NCBI RefSeq assembly: GCF_024699985.1
Contig: NZ_JAJONA010000001.1
Coordinates: 2,920,501-2,984,500 of the forward strand
Reading direction: 5' to 3'
From: Phenylobacterium sp. J367
Lineage (GTDB): Bacteria > Pseudomonadota > Alphaproteobacteria > Caulobacterales > Caulobacteraceae
DNA: 64,000 nt
The stretch's first letter is position 1. Every line of letters starts with the position of its first letter. This document shows positions 20,891-30,772 of the stretch, in pieces. A program made the position numbers and the translations under genes. The notes beneath the pieces were generated by a model. The model made no database searches. It was not told the origin of the DNA and worked only from the letters and a program-made list of their open reading frames with translations.

Positions 20891-22054
20891 GTGGACATGG
20901 AACTGGGCGAGGAGCACCGCGCCTTCCGCGACTCGGTCGAGCGCTACATCGCGGCGGAGATGCCGAAGGCCTGGGCGCGCGACCTCGAGCGGGATGAGGA
21001 CAACTACCCGTTCGAGCTCTGGGACAAGTTCACCCGCGCGGGCTTCCACGGCATCGGGATCGACGAGAAGTACGGCGGCATGGGCGGCGACATCGTCATG
21101 CAGGTGCTGCTGGCGCGCGCGCTCGGGCGGCCGCTGGCGGGCCTCGCCTGGCTCTGGGGCATCACCTCTTTCGCCGGCGGAAAGTCGATTGGGGTCTACG
21201 GCACGGAGGAGCAGAAGCAGCGCTTCCTGCCGAAGATCGCCGCCGGTGAGCTCCGCGCCGCCATCGCGCTCACCGAGCCGGGCGGCGGCACCGACGTGCT
21301 GGGGGCGATGCGGACCAACGCCACAAGGGTCGACGGCGGCTGGCGGATCACCGGCGAGAAGATCTGGAGTTCCAACTCCCACGTCGCCGACTACCTGCTG
21401 CTCCTAGCCCGCACCAACAAGGACGTCCAGAAGAACCACCAGGGCCTGACGCTGTTCTGGGTGCCCGCGAAGAGCGAGGGCATCACGATCACGCCCCTGA
21501 AGAAGCTCGGCATGCGCTCGATGGGCAGTTGCAGCATCCACCTGAACGACGTGTTCGTGCCGGACGACCTGGTGCTCGGGAAGCCGGATGACGCCTGGTA
21601 CATGCTGCTGCCGACGCTCAACAACGAACGCCTGCTGATGAGCGCGTTCTGCCTGGGCTATATCGACGGGGTCATCGAGGACGCCCTGGACTACGCCAAG
21701 CAACGCAAGGCCTATGGCCGGCCGATCGGCCAGTTCCAGGCGATCCAGCACTACATCGCCGACATGAAGATCGCCCAGTATGCGGTGGAGTGCATGCTGA
21801 TGGACTGCGCCTGGAAGAGCACCATGGGCAAGCCGTCGATCGTCGAGAGCACCGCCCTGAAGGTCTATTCGGCAGAGCAGAGCAACAAGTGCGCCGACAT
21901 GGGCATCCAGATCCTCGGCGGCATGGGCTATTCGGCCGAGACCGACATGCAGCGGTACTGGCGCGACAGCCGCCTGCAGCGGATCGGACCGATCACCGAC
22001 GAGATGGCCCGCAACGTCATCGCCGAGCAGATGGGCCTGCCGCGCTCGTTCTGA
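20891..22054 (+). CDS. Acyl-CoA dehydrogenase 1
   Basis: Complete 387-residue FAD-dependent acyl-CoA dehydrogenase: an N-terminal helical domain, the middle beta domain (ALTEPGGGTD and ITGEKIWSSNSH), and a C-terminal four-helix domain (KQRKAYGRPIGQFQAIQH; QILGGMGYS). At the usual catalytic-glutamate position (YEGT in medium-chain enzymes) the sequence reads RIGPITDEM, with no Glu. The alternative base used by isovaleryl-CoA and long-chain enzymes, Glu in LDLERL, is matched by LNNERLL near residue 245. A bulky or branched substrate is therefore likely. The frame can start at GTG 20891 or ATG 20897; GGAGGAGAC upstream fits both. It lies 42 bases after the VOC gene and 16 before the SDR. Confidence 0.9.
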   Translation: MDMELGEEHRAFRDSVERYIAAEMPKAWARDLERDEDNYPFELWDKFTRAGFHGIGIDEKYGGMGGDIVMQVLLARALGRPLAGLAWLWGITSFAGGKSIGVYGTEEQKQRFLPKIAAGELRAAIALTEPGGGTDVLGAMRTNATRVDGGWRITGEKIWSSNSHVADYLLLLARTNKDVQKNHQGLTLFWVPAKSEGITITPLKKLGMRSMGSCSIHLNDVFVPDDLVLGKPDDAWYMLLPTLNNERLLMSAFCLGYIDGVIEDALDYAKQRKAYGRPIGQFQAIQHYIADMKIAQYAVECMLMDCAWKSTMGKPSIVESTALKVYSAEQSNKCADMGIQILGGMGYSAETDMQRYWRDSRLQRIGPITDEMARNVIAEQMGLPRSF

Positions 22055-22070
22055 GACAGGGGGAGCGAGG

Positions 22071-22862
22071 ATGCCGGGCGCCATCGCCGCAGATGCGTTG
22101 CAGGGCCGCGTGGCCCTGGTCACCGGCGCCAGCCGCAACCTCGGGCGGGCGATCGCGCTCGCCCTGGCGGGCGCGGGCGCGGAAGTGGCCGTCGCGGGCC
22201 ATACCGACGTTGAGGCGCTCGAGGAGACCGCGGCCCTGGTCCGGGCCTTGGGACGCAAGGCGGCCGTGGTGTCCGGCGACGTGGCCGATCCCGCCGACGT
22301 GGAGCGGATGGTCGGGCGGGCCGTCGAAACCCTCGGCCCGGTCGACGTGCTGGTCTCCAACGCCTCGCGCCGGCCGAAGCGCCACTTCCTCGAGCTCACG
22401 GTCGAGGAGTGGGACGGGATCCTGCGCAGCAACCTGTCGGCGTCCTTCTACCTGTCGCGCCTGGTGCTCGCGGGCATGCGGGAGCGCGGCTTCGGGCGGA
22501 TCATCCTGGTCGGCGGCCCGGACGGGCAGCGGCCGGAGCTGTACAATGGCGCGGCCACGCGGGCGCATTGCAACACCGCCAAGGCCGGCCTGCTCGGCCT
22601 GATGAAGGCGATCGCCATGGAGTTCGGCGCCGATGGCGTGACTTCGAACGTCGTCGTGCCTGGGATCATGGACACCACCCGCGACCCCGTGAACTATCCC
22701 CACTGGCCGATGTCGGAGGAGGAGCTGAGGCGCCGCCTCGCCATCCCGCGGCTGGGCCGGCCCGTGGAGGTCGCCGAGATGTGCGCCTTCCTGGCCAGCG
22801 ACAGCGCCGCCTATGTCACGGGCCAGACGCTGCACGTCAGCGGCGGATACCTCACGCCCTGA
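22071..22862 (+). CDS. Short-chain dehydrogenase 1 with degenerate active site
   Basis: A 263-residue Rossmann-fold SDR with the cofactor loop TGASRNLG (18-25), an SNAS segment and the C-terminal GQTLHVSGG. The canonical YxxxK tyrosine is replaced: Lys171 is preceded four residues earlier by Cys167 (HCNTAK), and the usual catalytic Ser region reads VGGPDG, without Ser. Asn121 is kept. Loss of this tyrosine is known from 2,4-dienoyl-CoA reductase-type SDRs, which use a different mechanism, so an enoyl-reductase role is an option; a non-catalytic role is another. It is last in the VOC, acyl-CoA dehydrogenase, SDR operon and ends three bases before the convergent SDR. Confidence 0.8.
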   Translation: MPGAIAADALQGRVALVTGASRNLGRAIALALAGAGAEVAVAGHTDVEALEETAALVRALGRKAAVVSGDVADPADVERMVGRAVETLGPVDVLVSNASRRPKRHFLELTVEEWDGILRSNLSASFYLSRLVLAGMRERGFGRIILVGGPDGQRPELYNGAATRAHCNTAKAGLLGLMKAIAMEFGADGVTSNVVVPGIMDTTRDPVNYPHWPMSEEELRRRLAIPRLGRPVEVAEMCAFLASDSAAYVTGQTLHVSGGYLTP

Positions 22863-22865
22863 GCG

Positions 22866-23639
22866 TCAGCGGCTGTTCTGGCCGTCGTCCACCTTGATGC
22901 AGGTCCCGGTGACGAAGTCCGAGGCCGGCGACGCCAGGTAGAGGAGGGTGCTGTCCAGCTGGGCCGCGTCGCCCAGCCGCTTGCGCGGGAAGGCCTGGGT
23001 GATGTCGCCCATCCGGTCGAGCATTCCGTCCATCATCTCCGACCCGAAGGCGCCGGGCGCGATCGCATTGACGTTGATGTTGTAGCGCGCCCACTCGACG
23101 GCGAGCGTCTCGGTCATCCGCACGATGGCGGCCTTGGTGGTCGAGTAGAGGGCCGCGCCCTCCCCCTGGTAGTTGAACGCGGTGATCGAGGAGATGTTGA
23201 CGATCCGCCCCGGCCGCCCGGCGGCGATCAGCCGGCGGGCGACCTCGCAGGACAGGATGTACGGCGCGCGCAGGTTGACGCCCAGCAGGAGGTCGATCAG
23301 CTCGATCGACATCTTGTGCGCCCGCTGCGCATCCGGCACGCCGGCGTTGTTGACCAGGATGGACACCGTCCCGAGCGCCGCCTCGGCCGCCGCGACCCCG
23401 CCGATCAGCTGGGCGTGGTCGGAGACGTCCATCGGGATGACCGCCGCCTCGCCGCCGCGCGCGCGGATCTCGGCCGCGATGGATTCCAGGCGGTCGGCGC
23501 GCCGGGCGGCCAGCGCCACCCTGGCGCCGCTCGCGGCCAGGACCTGGGCGAAACGCAGGCCCAGGCCTGACGACGCGCCGGTGATGAGCGCCGTCTGGCC
23601 GGACAGGTCGGCCGTTGCGTTCGGCAGGGGATAGGTCAC
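22866..23639 (-). CDS. Short-chain dehydrogenase 2
   Basis: A 257-residue classical SDR. It has the NAD(P) loop TGASSGLG (20-27), the NNAG motif (97-100), the catalytic serines of NISS (150-151) and Tyr165-x3-Lys169 (YSTTK), so it should be an active NAD(P)-dependent oxidoreductase on a hydroxyl or keto group. The Arg residues after the second strand (AARRADR) favour NADP. It is the last gene of the minus-strand operon that starts with the thiolase at 29884; the gap to the upstream hydrolase is 31 bases. Oxidation of a ring or side-chain alcohol is likely but not specified. Confidence 0.88.
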   Translation of the reverse strand: MTYPLPNATADLSGQTALITGASSGLGLRFAQVLAASGARVALAARRADRLESIAAEIRARGGEAAVIPMDVSDHAQLIGGVAAAEAALGTVSILVNNAGVPDAQRAHKMSIELIDLLLGVNLRAPYILSCEVARRLIAAGRPGRIVNISSITAFNYQGEGAALYSTTKAAIVRMTETLAVEWARYNINVNAIAPGAFGSEMMDGMLDRMGDITQAFPRKRLGDAAQLDSTLLYLASPASDFVTGTCIKVDDGQNSR

Positions 23640-23670
23640 GCGGTCCTCCGGGATGTCGATGGGCAGGGCG

Positions 23671-24531
23671 TCACGGCGGCGCGACGCGCTCGAGGTGCTG
23701 CAGCAGTGCGGCTCCGAATTCGGTGTTCTGGTCGCCGGCGACCATGTGGCGCGCGCCGTCGACCGTCACGACGGCGACGTGCGGGATCAGGTCCTCCAGC
23801 TCGGCCGCGTCCTGCTCTCCGACCAGTTCGCTGTGGGCGCCCCGGACGAGCAGCGTTGGAACCGTCACCTGCCGGGCCGCCTCCACGAGCCGGCGCGCGC
23901 CCTCGAGATGGCCAGAGATCGAACTTACCAGGGCCGGATCCCAGTGCCAGTGCAGTCGCCCGTTGCGCACCCGCAGGTTCTTGAGCAGGCCGGAGACGTC
24001 GCTCCGCGGGCCGCGGCCGGGTCGATAGGCGGACACCGCGGCCGCGGCCTCCTCGACATCGGTGAAACCCCCGGTGTGGGCGGCCATGAACGCGCGGATC
24101 GGCGCCACGCGGGCCGGATCGGGGTTGGGAGTCACGTCGACGAGCACCAGGGCCCGGATCCGGGCGTGCGGGCCCTCGCCGGCCGCCAGCAGGGCGGTGA
24201 GGCCGCCGAGCGAGGCGCCGATCAGGATCGCGGGCCGACCCAGCGTGGCCAGCACCGCGCGCAGGTCGGTCAGCAGCGCCGACAGCGTGTAGTCGCCATA
24301 GTCGGACCAGGCGCTGTCGCCATGGCCGCGAAGGTCGAGGGACACAACATGGTAACCGCGCGCCGCGAGCGCCCTGGCGGTCTCGCCCCAGGCATGGCGC
24401 GTCTGGCCGGCGCCGTGCAGCAGGACGACGGGTGCGCCCTCGGCCGGGCCGTAGGCGTCCCCCGCCACGGTGAGGCCGCCGGCCCCGCGGAACGCGACGC
24501 CGCGCGGCGCCGGTGGGATCGCGCCGCTCAT
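23671..24531 (-). CDS. Alpha/beta-fold hydrolase
   Basis: A 286-residue serine hydrolase: the oxyanion strand VVLLHGAGQTRHAW, a nucleophile elbow GASLGG and a C-terminal His in ARHMVAGDQN form the expected triad, with an acidic residue around LLVRGAHSELV. No signal peptide is present, so it is cytoplasmic. The size and motifs match epoxide, lactone or C-C bond hydrolases, and the exact reaction is open. The ATG at 24531 overlaps the P450 stop by four bases (ATGA), which decides the start over an in-frame upstream ATG at 24600. Its position between a P450 and an SDR suggests hydrolysis of an oxygenated intermediate such as a lactone. Confidence 0.85.
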   Translation of the reverse strand: MSGAIPPAPRGVAFRGAGGLTVAGDAYGPAEGAPVVLLHGAGQTRHAWGETARALAARGYHVVSLDLRGHGDSAWSDYGDYTLSALLTDLRAVLATLGRPAILIGASLGGLTALLAAGEGPHARIRALVLVDVTPNPDPARVAPIRAFMAAHTGGFTDVEEAAAAVSAYRPGRGPRSDVSGLLKNLRVRNGRLHWHWDPALVSSISGHLEGARRLVEAARQVTVPTLLVRGAHSELVGEQDAAELEDLIPHVAVVTVDGARHMVAGDQNTEFGAALLQHLERVAPP

Positions 24532-25809
24532 GCGGTCCGCGCCGCGCCGAGGTGGACCGGCAGCGCCGCCAGGCTGCGGAGCTTGGCGTTGCCCCGCCAT
24601 GCCAGGTCGACCCGGGCCAGGCTCAGGTCCGGATAGCGGGCGCTCAGGGCGCGGAAGGCGCTCACCGCCTCCATCCGGGCCAGGTGGGAGCCCAGGCAGA
24701 CATGCGCGCCCATCCCGAAGCCCAGATGGAACTGCCCTCCCTCGCGCCGGATGTTCAGCCGATCGGGATCATCGAAGACTTCCGGGTCGCGGTTCGCGGC
24801 GGCGATCATCAGCAGGACCGAATCCCCGGCCTCCAGCCGGATTCCCTCGATCTCCACCGGCGCGACCATGTGGCGGCCAAGATACTGGACCGGCGAGACG
24901 TAGCGAACGAGCTCCTCGACGGCCGGCCGCATGAGGTCGGGCTCGGCGCAGAGCAGGTCCCACTGGTCGCGGTGCTGCAGCAGCGAAAGCAGGCCGGTCC
25001 CGATCAGGTTGGTGGTGGTCTCGTGGCCGGCGAACAGCAGGACCACGAACATCGCGCAGAGCTCCACGTCGCTGAGCGCGTCACCGGCGTTGGCCTCCAG
25101 CAGGTCGGTGATCAGGCTGAGGCCTTCCTCCCGGGGCGGGTCGGCGCGGAGGCGCCCCGATCATCGCCTCGACGTAGGCGCGGAACTCGAGCAGGGCGGC
25201 GTGCGCCTCGAGCAGGGCGGGCTCCTCGGCGCCTCCGCGATTGCGGCCGAGCTTGCTCGACCACGCGTGGACCCTCTCCAGGTCCTCGTCAGGCACGCCC
25301 AGCATGCCGCCGATGATCTTCAGCGGGAGGCCGTAGGCGAACGGCATGATGTCCGCCGTCGCCTGGCCGGCGAGGCCGTCGACGTAGGCGTCCGTCGCCG
25401 CCTGGATCAGCGCCTCGATCTGGCCGATGCGCCGCGCGGTGAACGTCCGTTGGGCGATCCGGCGCAGGCGCACGTGGGCCTCGCCGTCGGTGCGGCTGAG
25501 GTAGAGGGCCTCAAAGGCCGCCACCTCGTCGAACGCCTTCTGCCCGGCTGGCGAATGACCGGCCCGGATCGCGGCGGCGCGCTTGCCGTGGGCATAGGCC
25601 CCGTGGGCAGCCCGCGGATCGTTGATCAGCTCACGGATGCTGAGGTTGCGGCTGAACAGGTAGGCGTTGGAGAAGGCGTGGACCGGGGCCTCCCGCCGAA
25701 GGCGGGCCCAAAGCGGATAGGGGTCCACCATCGCGTCGGGGTCGGAGCCCAGGAGGCGCGCGAGGTCGCGGTCAAGGCCCGTCCCCGGGGCGGCGGCTGG
25801 TTCGGTCAT
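24528..25809 (-). CDS. Cytochrome P450, second copy (one frameshift)
   Basis: Bacterial P450 of 426 residues after correction, distinct from the one at 2293. It carries the I-helix AGHETT (from residue 260), the K-helix EELVRY and the heme loop FGMGAHVCLG with Cys371. The frame is broken in the C run 25155-25158 on the plus strand (four should be three), restoring MIGRLRADPPREEGLSLITD. No membrane anchor is visible, so electrons should come from a soluble ferredoxin. It lies within a beta-oxidation operon, between the FAH-type hydrolase (31-base gap) and the overlapping alpha/beta hydrolase, suggesting hydroxylation of a CoA-linked or free ring intermediate. Confidence 0.9.
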
Positions 25810-25840
25810 GCGGCTCCCCGGCGTTCGTGGTCTCCGGGGC

Positions 25841-26527
25841 TCACGCGATCTGGAACCGCAGCGCGCCGACGCCTTCCACCTCGCCTTCCACCGTCGCGCC
25901 GCGCTCCACGGCGCCGACGCCTTCGGGCGTGCCGGTGAAGATGAGATCCCCGGGCGCGAGCGTCCAGAGCGTGGAGGCCTGGGAGATGACCTCGGCGACG
26001 TTCCAGATCATGTCCGCGACGACCGCATCCTGGCGCACGATCCCGTCCACCGAGAGCGCGATGCGGCCCCGCGGCGGGTCCCCCCGCCAGGGACGGACGG
26101 CCGAAATCGGCGCGGAGGCGTCGAAGGCCTTCGAGCTCTCCCAGGGCTGGCCCTTCGCCTTGGCCGCGTTCTGCAGGTCGCGGCGCGTCAGGTCGACGCC
26201 CACCGCATAGCCGAAGACGAGCTCCAGGGCCCGGTCGGGCGAGACGTCCGCGCCGCCGCTGGAGAGCGCGACGACCAGCTCGATCTCGTGGTGCAGGGCG
26301 CCGGTCGCCGAAGGGTAGGGGACCGGCGCGCCCGGCGGGACAAGCGCGTCGGCCGGCTTGGCGAAGAAGAAGGGCGGGTCGCGGTCGTCGTCGGCAGCGC
26401 CCATCTCCTTGCGGTGCGCCCAGTAGTTGCGGCCGACGCAGAGGATGCGGCGGACGGGGAAGGCCTCGGCGCGGCCTTCGACGGGGACCGAGACGACAGG
26501 CGGCGGCGGGAAGGCGAAGGCGCTCAT
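25841..26527 (-). CDS. Fumarylacetoacetate hydrolase-family protein
   Basis: A 228-residue FAH-fold enzyme, the single-domain size. The divalent-metal site is visible as HHEIEL (Glu-x-Glu) and the following Asp of GVDLTRRDLQ; the conserved ILCVGRNYWAHRKE opens the domain and LIFTGTPEGVG closes it. Members hydrolyse C-C bonds in beta-diketo acids, decarboxylate oxaloacetate or act as acylpyruvases, all needing the metal. In this operon it would suit cleavage of a 1,3-diketone made after ring opening. It starts 11 bases after the corrected stop of the FadB-like gene, so co-translation is likely. Confidence 0.85.
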   Translation of the reverse strand: MSAFAFPPPPVVSVPVEGRAEAFPVRRILCVGRNYWAHRKEMGAADDDRDPPFFFAKPADALVPPGAPVPYPSATGALHHEIELVVALSSGGADVSPDRALELVFGYAVGVDLTRRDLQNAAKAKGQPWESSKAFDASAPISAVRPWRGDPPRGRIALSVDGIVRQDAVVADMIWNVAEVISQASTLWTLAPGDLIFTGTPEGVGAVERGATVEGEVEGVGALRFQIA

Positions 26528-26538
26528 GGGCTCGGACC

Positions 26539-28675
26539 TCAGTAGGCGAAGGAGCGGCCCTCAGCGGCCATCTCCCGGAGTTGGGCCGTGGGGGCGAAGC
26601 GGGCGCCATGGCGTTGCGCCAGCCGGTCGCATTCGTCGACGAAGGCGGCGGCGCCCACGGTATCGATCAGGGACAGCGTCCCGCCGGCCCAGGGTGGGGA
26701 AGCCCCAGCCCAGCACGGCGCCCAGGTCGCCGTCCGCCGGGTGGGTCAGGACCCCTTCCTCGAGGCAGCGCGCGGTCTCCAGCGCCTGGATGTACAGGAT
26801 GCGGGTCTTGATCTCCTGCACGTCGGGCTGCTCGTCCGCCGGAGGGAAGTGCTTGGCGAGGCCCTTCCAAAGGCGCTTCGGCCCGTCGGCGGGGTAGTCG
26901 TAGAAGCCGGCGCCGGCCTTGCGGCCCGCCCGGCCCAGGCCCTCCACCATGGTCTCCATGACCTCCATGGAGGTCGGGCGCCGGAAGGCCGGGTCCTGGG
27001 CCTCCGCCTCGCGGACGATCTTCATCGGCAGCTCGAGCGTCACCTCGTCGGTGACCGCCAGCGGCCCCACCGGCATGCCGGCCAGCTTTGCCGCATTCTC
27101 GATCAGAGCCGGCGAGACGCCCTCGCGCAGCAGTTCCATACCCTCGTGGATGAAGGTCTGGAACACCCGGCTGGTGTAGAAGCCGCGGCTGTCGTTGACG
27201 ACGATTGGCGTCTTGCGGATCTGGGTCACGAAGTCGAGGGCCCGGGCCAGCGCCGCCTGGCTGGTGTCCTGGCCCATGATCACCTCGACGAGCGCCATCC
27301 GGTCGACCGGCGAGAAGAAGTGCAGGCCGATGAAGTCCGCCGGCCGCGGAAAGGACTTCGCCAGCAGGCTGATCGGCAGGGTCGAGGTGTTGGACGCGAA
27401 GAGGGCGTCCGGCGCGATCGCCGCGGCGGCCTTGGCCGTGACCCCGGCCTTGACCGTGGCGTCCTCGAACACCGCCTCGATCACCAGGCCGGCCCCGGCC
27501 AGGTCACCGTAGTCGGTGGTGGGGGTGATGCGGGCCAGGATCGCGTCGGCGGCCTCCCGGGTGGTCCGGCCGCGCTCGACCTCCCTGGCGAGGATGCGGG
27601 CCGAGTGGGCCTTGCCCTTCTCGGCGAGCTCCTGGGAGGTGTCGAGCAGGATGGTCTCGATGCCTGCCTTGGCGGCCACGAAGGCGATGCCCGCCCCCAT
27701 CATCCCGGCGCCGAGGACGCCTAGTTTCCGCACCGTCGCCTGCTCATGGCCCGGCGGGCGGCGCGCGCCCTTCTCGGCCAGGCCCTTGTTGACGAAGGTG
27801 GTGCGGATGATGTTGCGGCTGACGGGGTCGGTCAGGAGGCGGGCGAAGTGCCGGCTCTCGATCCGCAGCCCGGTCTCGAAAGGCGTCTGCACCCCTTCGA
27901 AGACGCAGGTCAGGATGGCGATCGGGGCCGGGTAGTTGCGGCCGTAGCGGGCCAGTAGCTGGCCCGAGAGCTGGGTGAAGAGGCCGGCCGTTGACTGCTT
28001 CAGCAGGCCGTCCGACTCGGGAATCGCGAAGCCCTTGCGGTCCCAGGGGCGCGTGGGGTCCGGCGCGCCGGCGAGCCAGGCATGGGCGGCGGCCATCAGC
28101 TGGTCCGGGGGGACCACGGCGTCGACCAGGCCGGCCGCCAGGGCCTCGGCAGGGGCGTAGTTGCGGCCCTCCAGCAGAACCTCCAGGGCCTTGGCGACCC
28201 CGATCATCCGCGGCAGGCGCTGGGTGCCGCCGGAGCCCGGCAGGAGGCCGACGTTGACCTCCGGCAGGCCGACCACGGCCTTGCGGCTGTCGGCGACGAT
28301 GCGGTGGGTGCAGGCCAGCGCCAGCTCAAAGCCCCCGCCCAGGGCGAAGCCGCCGATCGCGGCGACCACCGGCTTGCCGCAGGTCTCCACGAGCCGGTGC
28401 AGCGCCGTGGCCTGCTGGCTGAAGCCGTAGGCGTCGGCCGGCGTCATGGCGGCCGCGTGGCTGAGGATGAACTTTAGATCCGCGCCGGCCATGAAGTCGG
28501 GCTTGCCGGAGCTGACGATCACGCCGGTGACGGCGGGGTCGGCCTTGATGCGCTCGAAGGCGGTGGTCATCGCCGCCAGCCAGCCCGGTGAGACCGTATT
28601 CACCGGCGCGTCCCGGTCGTCGAGCCGCAGGGTGGCGACGCCGTCGACAACGTCGAGGCTGAGGAAGTCGGTCAT
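26539..28675 (-). CDS. FadB/FadJ-type fused enoyl-CoA hydratase/3-hydroxyacyl-CoA dehydrogenase (one frameshift)
   Basis: Bifunctional beta-oxidation protein, 711 residues after correction. The N-terminal crotonase domain has the oxyanion loop [19 protein letters not shown] and the catalytic-Glu region [15 protein letters not shown]. The 3-hydroxyacyl-CoA dehydrogenase part starts near residue 310 with the NAD loop [10 protein letters not shown] and has SNTSTLPIS and the catalytic His in GLHFFSP. Near the C-terminus the frame breaks at GGG 26692-26694 (three should be two): the repaired end reads [19 protein letters not shown] and stops at 26539. Together with the thiolase two bases upstream it forms the classical beta-oxidation complex, cytoplasmic. 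Confidence 0.93.
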
Positions 28676-28677
28676 GG

Positions 28678-29884
28678 TCAGACGCGCTCGATGAGAGTGG
28701 CGGTGCCCAGGCCGTTGCCGGCGCAGAGCGTGATCAGGGCGGTGTTGAGGTCGCGGCGTTCCAGCTCGTCCAGGACGGTGCCGAGGATCATCGCGCCTGT
28801 GGCGCCCAGCGGGTGGCCGAGCGCGATGGCCCCGCCGGCCACGTTCACCCGGGCCGGATCGAGGTCGAGGCTGCGCATGAAGCGCAGCGCCACGGAGGCG
28901 AAGGCCTCGTTGATCTCGAAGAGGTCCACGTCGTCCACCGTCATGCCGAGCCGCGCCAGCAGCTTGCGCGACACGTCCGCCGGGGCCGTCAGCATGATGG
29001 TCGGCTCCGAGCCGAGGCTGGCGAAGCCCCGGATGCGGGCCCTCGGCTTCAGGCCGGCCGCCTTGCCGAAGCCCTCGCTGCCGACCAGCACCGCCGCGGC
29101 GCCGTCGACGATCCCGCTCGAATTGCCGCCGGTGTGGACGTGCTCGACGGCCTCCACCTGCGGATAGCGCTGCAGGGCGATGGCGTCGTAGGCCGCAGCC
29201 CCCATGGCGGCGAAGGCCGGCTTCAGGCCGCCGAGGGACTCCATCGTGGTGTTGGGCCGCAGGTATTCGTCGCGGTCGAGGACCACCTGGCCGATGATGT
29301 CCACGACCGGAACCACCGACCGGTCGAAGGCGCCTGACCGCTGGCTGTCGGCCGCCCGGCGCTGGCTCTCCAGGGCGTAGCCGTCCACGTCCTCGCGCGA
29401 ATAGCCGTCCAGGGTGGCGATCAGGTCCGCCCCGATGCCCTGCGGCGTGAAGTAGCTGTGGTAGCTGCGCCAGGGGTCAGCGGACCAGGCCCCCGTGTCC
29501 GCGCCGATGTAGGTCCGCGACATGCATTCCACGCCGCCGCCGACAGCCGCCTGCGACGCCCCGACCATCACCTGGGCGGCGGCCGCATTCACGGCTTCCA
29601 GGGCCGACGCGCAGAACCGGTGGACCTGCTGGCCGGCGACCGACTCCGCATAGTCTGCGGCGAGGACGGCCGCCCTGGCGATGTTGCCGCCCTGCTCGCC
29701 GACCGGCTGGGCGCAGCCGTAGACGACGTCGTCGATCAGCGTGGTGTCCAGCGCGTTGCGCGCGGCGAGGCTGCGGAGCGGCGCCGCCGCCAGTTCCACG
29801 GCCGTGACTTCGTGCAGGGATCCGTCGGGGCGTCCCCGCCCGCGGGGGGGTCCGCACATGGTCATAGATCAGGGCGTCGTTCAT
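28678..29884 (-). CDS. Acetyl-CoA acyltransferase (thiolase) (one frameshift)
   Basis: Thiolase of 401 residues after correction. The acylated cysteine is Cys91 (HRFCAS), the catalytic His357 lies in GHPLGATG and the second cysteine Cys387 in CAGNGLG; NEAFA is also present. It should cleave 3-oxoacyl-CoA to shortened acyl-CoA and acetyl-CoA. The true N-terminus [19 protein letters not shown] is recovered by reducing the run of seven G at 29844-29850 to six. It is the first gene of the six-gene minus-strand operon thiolase, FadB, FAH, P450, hydrolase, SDR. Its promoter region, shared with the divergent SDR, holds operator-like site 5. Confidence 0.92.
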
Positions 29885-29916
29885 CGGCCTTCCTACACAC
29901 AGGGAGAGGTCGCAAA

Positions 29917-29934
29917 ACTAACGCTCGTTTGGTA
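29917..29934. promoter_or_regulatory. Operator-like motif A, site 5
   Basis: On the minus strand this reads TACCAAACGAGCGTTAGT. It lies 32 bases before the thiolase start and 38 before the divergent SDR, so one bound regulator could control both directions. Confidence 0.5.
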
Positions 29935-29972
29935 GATTGCAAGCGGAAGTGACCCTGCGGAGGAGAGGTGGA

Positions 29973-30772
29973 ATGCGAGCGATCGTCACGGGCGCTGCGA
30001 GCGGGATCGGACTGGCGACGGCGCGTCGCCTCAACGCCGACTCCCAGGCGCGCGGGGAGGGGGCCCGCGCGCCTGGTCCTGGCGGACCTGGCGGCCGCGA
30101 TGCTCGAGGCCGCCGCTGGCGAACTGCGCGCCGCGGGGGCCGAGGTGATCACGTGCGTCGTCGACCTGGCCGATCCGGCGACGCCGGCCCGCGTGGTCCA
30201 GGCGGCCGAGACGTTCGGCGGCCTCGACGCCCTGGTCAGCAATGCTGGCGTCGTGCTTCGCGGCTCCCTGCTCGACATCAGCCTCGACCAGTACGAACTG
30301 GTCTTCGCCATCAACACGCGCGCGACCTGGCTGCTCGCCCGGGCGGCCCACCCGATGCTGAAGCAGGCGCAAGGGGCGATCGTCGCCACCGCGTCGATCG
30401 CCGCCTATGAGCCGACGCCGGCGCTGGGCGCCTACGCCGCCAGCAAGGCCGCCCTGGTCATGCTGGTCCGCCAGCTGGCCTGTGACTGGGGCCCCGACGG
30501 AATCCGCGCCAACACCGTCTCCCCCGGGGACGACCCGGACCGGCCTGAGCGGCGGCCCAGGCTCGCCGTCGGCTCCCAACCCCGCCACGGTGGGGCGAAA
30601 TCCGCTCGGCCGGGTGGGCGAGCCGGAGGATCCCGCCGCGGCCATCGCCTTCCTGGCGGGGCCGGAGGCGCGGTTCATCACCGGCGCCGACATCGTCGTC
30701 GACGGCGGCGCCCGGACCCAGCTGATGGTCGCCTCGGGCATGGGCCGCACCAACGGTCCGAGCGTCGCCTAG
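29973..30772 (+). CDS. Short-chain dehydrogenase 3 (two frameshifts)
   Basis: SDR of about 265 residues after correction. The start ATGCGAGCG follows GGAGGAGAGG. The NAD(P) loop TGAASGIG lies at residues 6-13, SNAG follows, and the active-site lysine motif is YAASK. Two insertions break the frame: the G run 30059-30063 (five should be four) and the G run 30526-30529 (four should be three); the repaired text reads ANTVSPGTTRTGLSGGPGS and ends with GADIVVDGGARTQL. The stop shares the tetranucleotide CTAG with the stop of the convergent acyl-CoA dehydrogenase. It is divergent from the thiolase operon and should be co-regulated with it through site 5. Confidence 0.85.
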
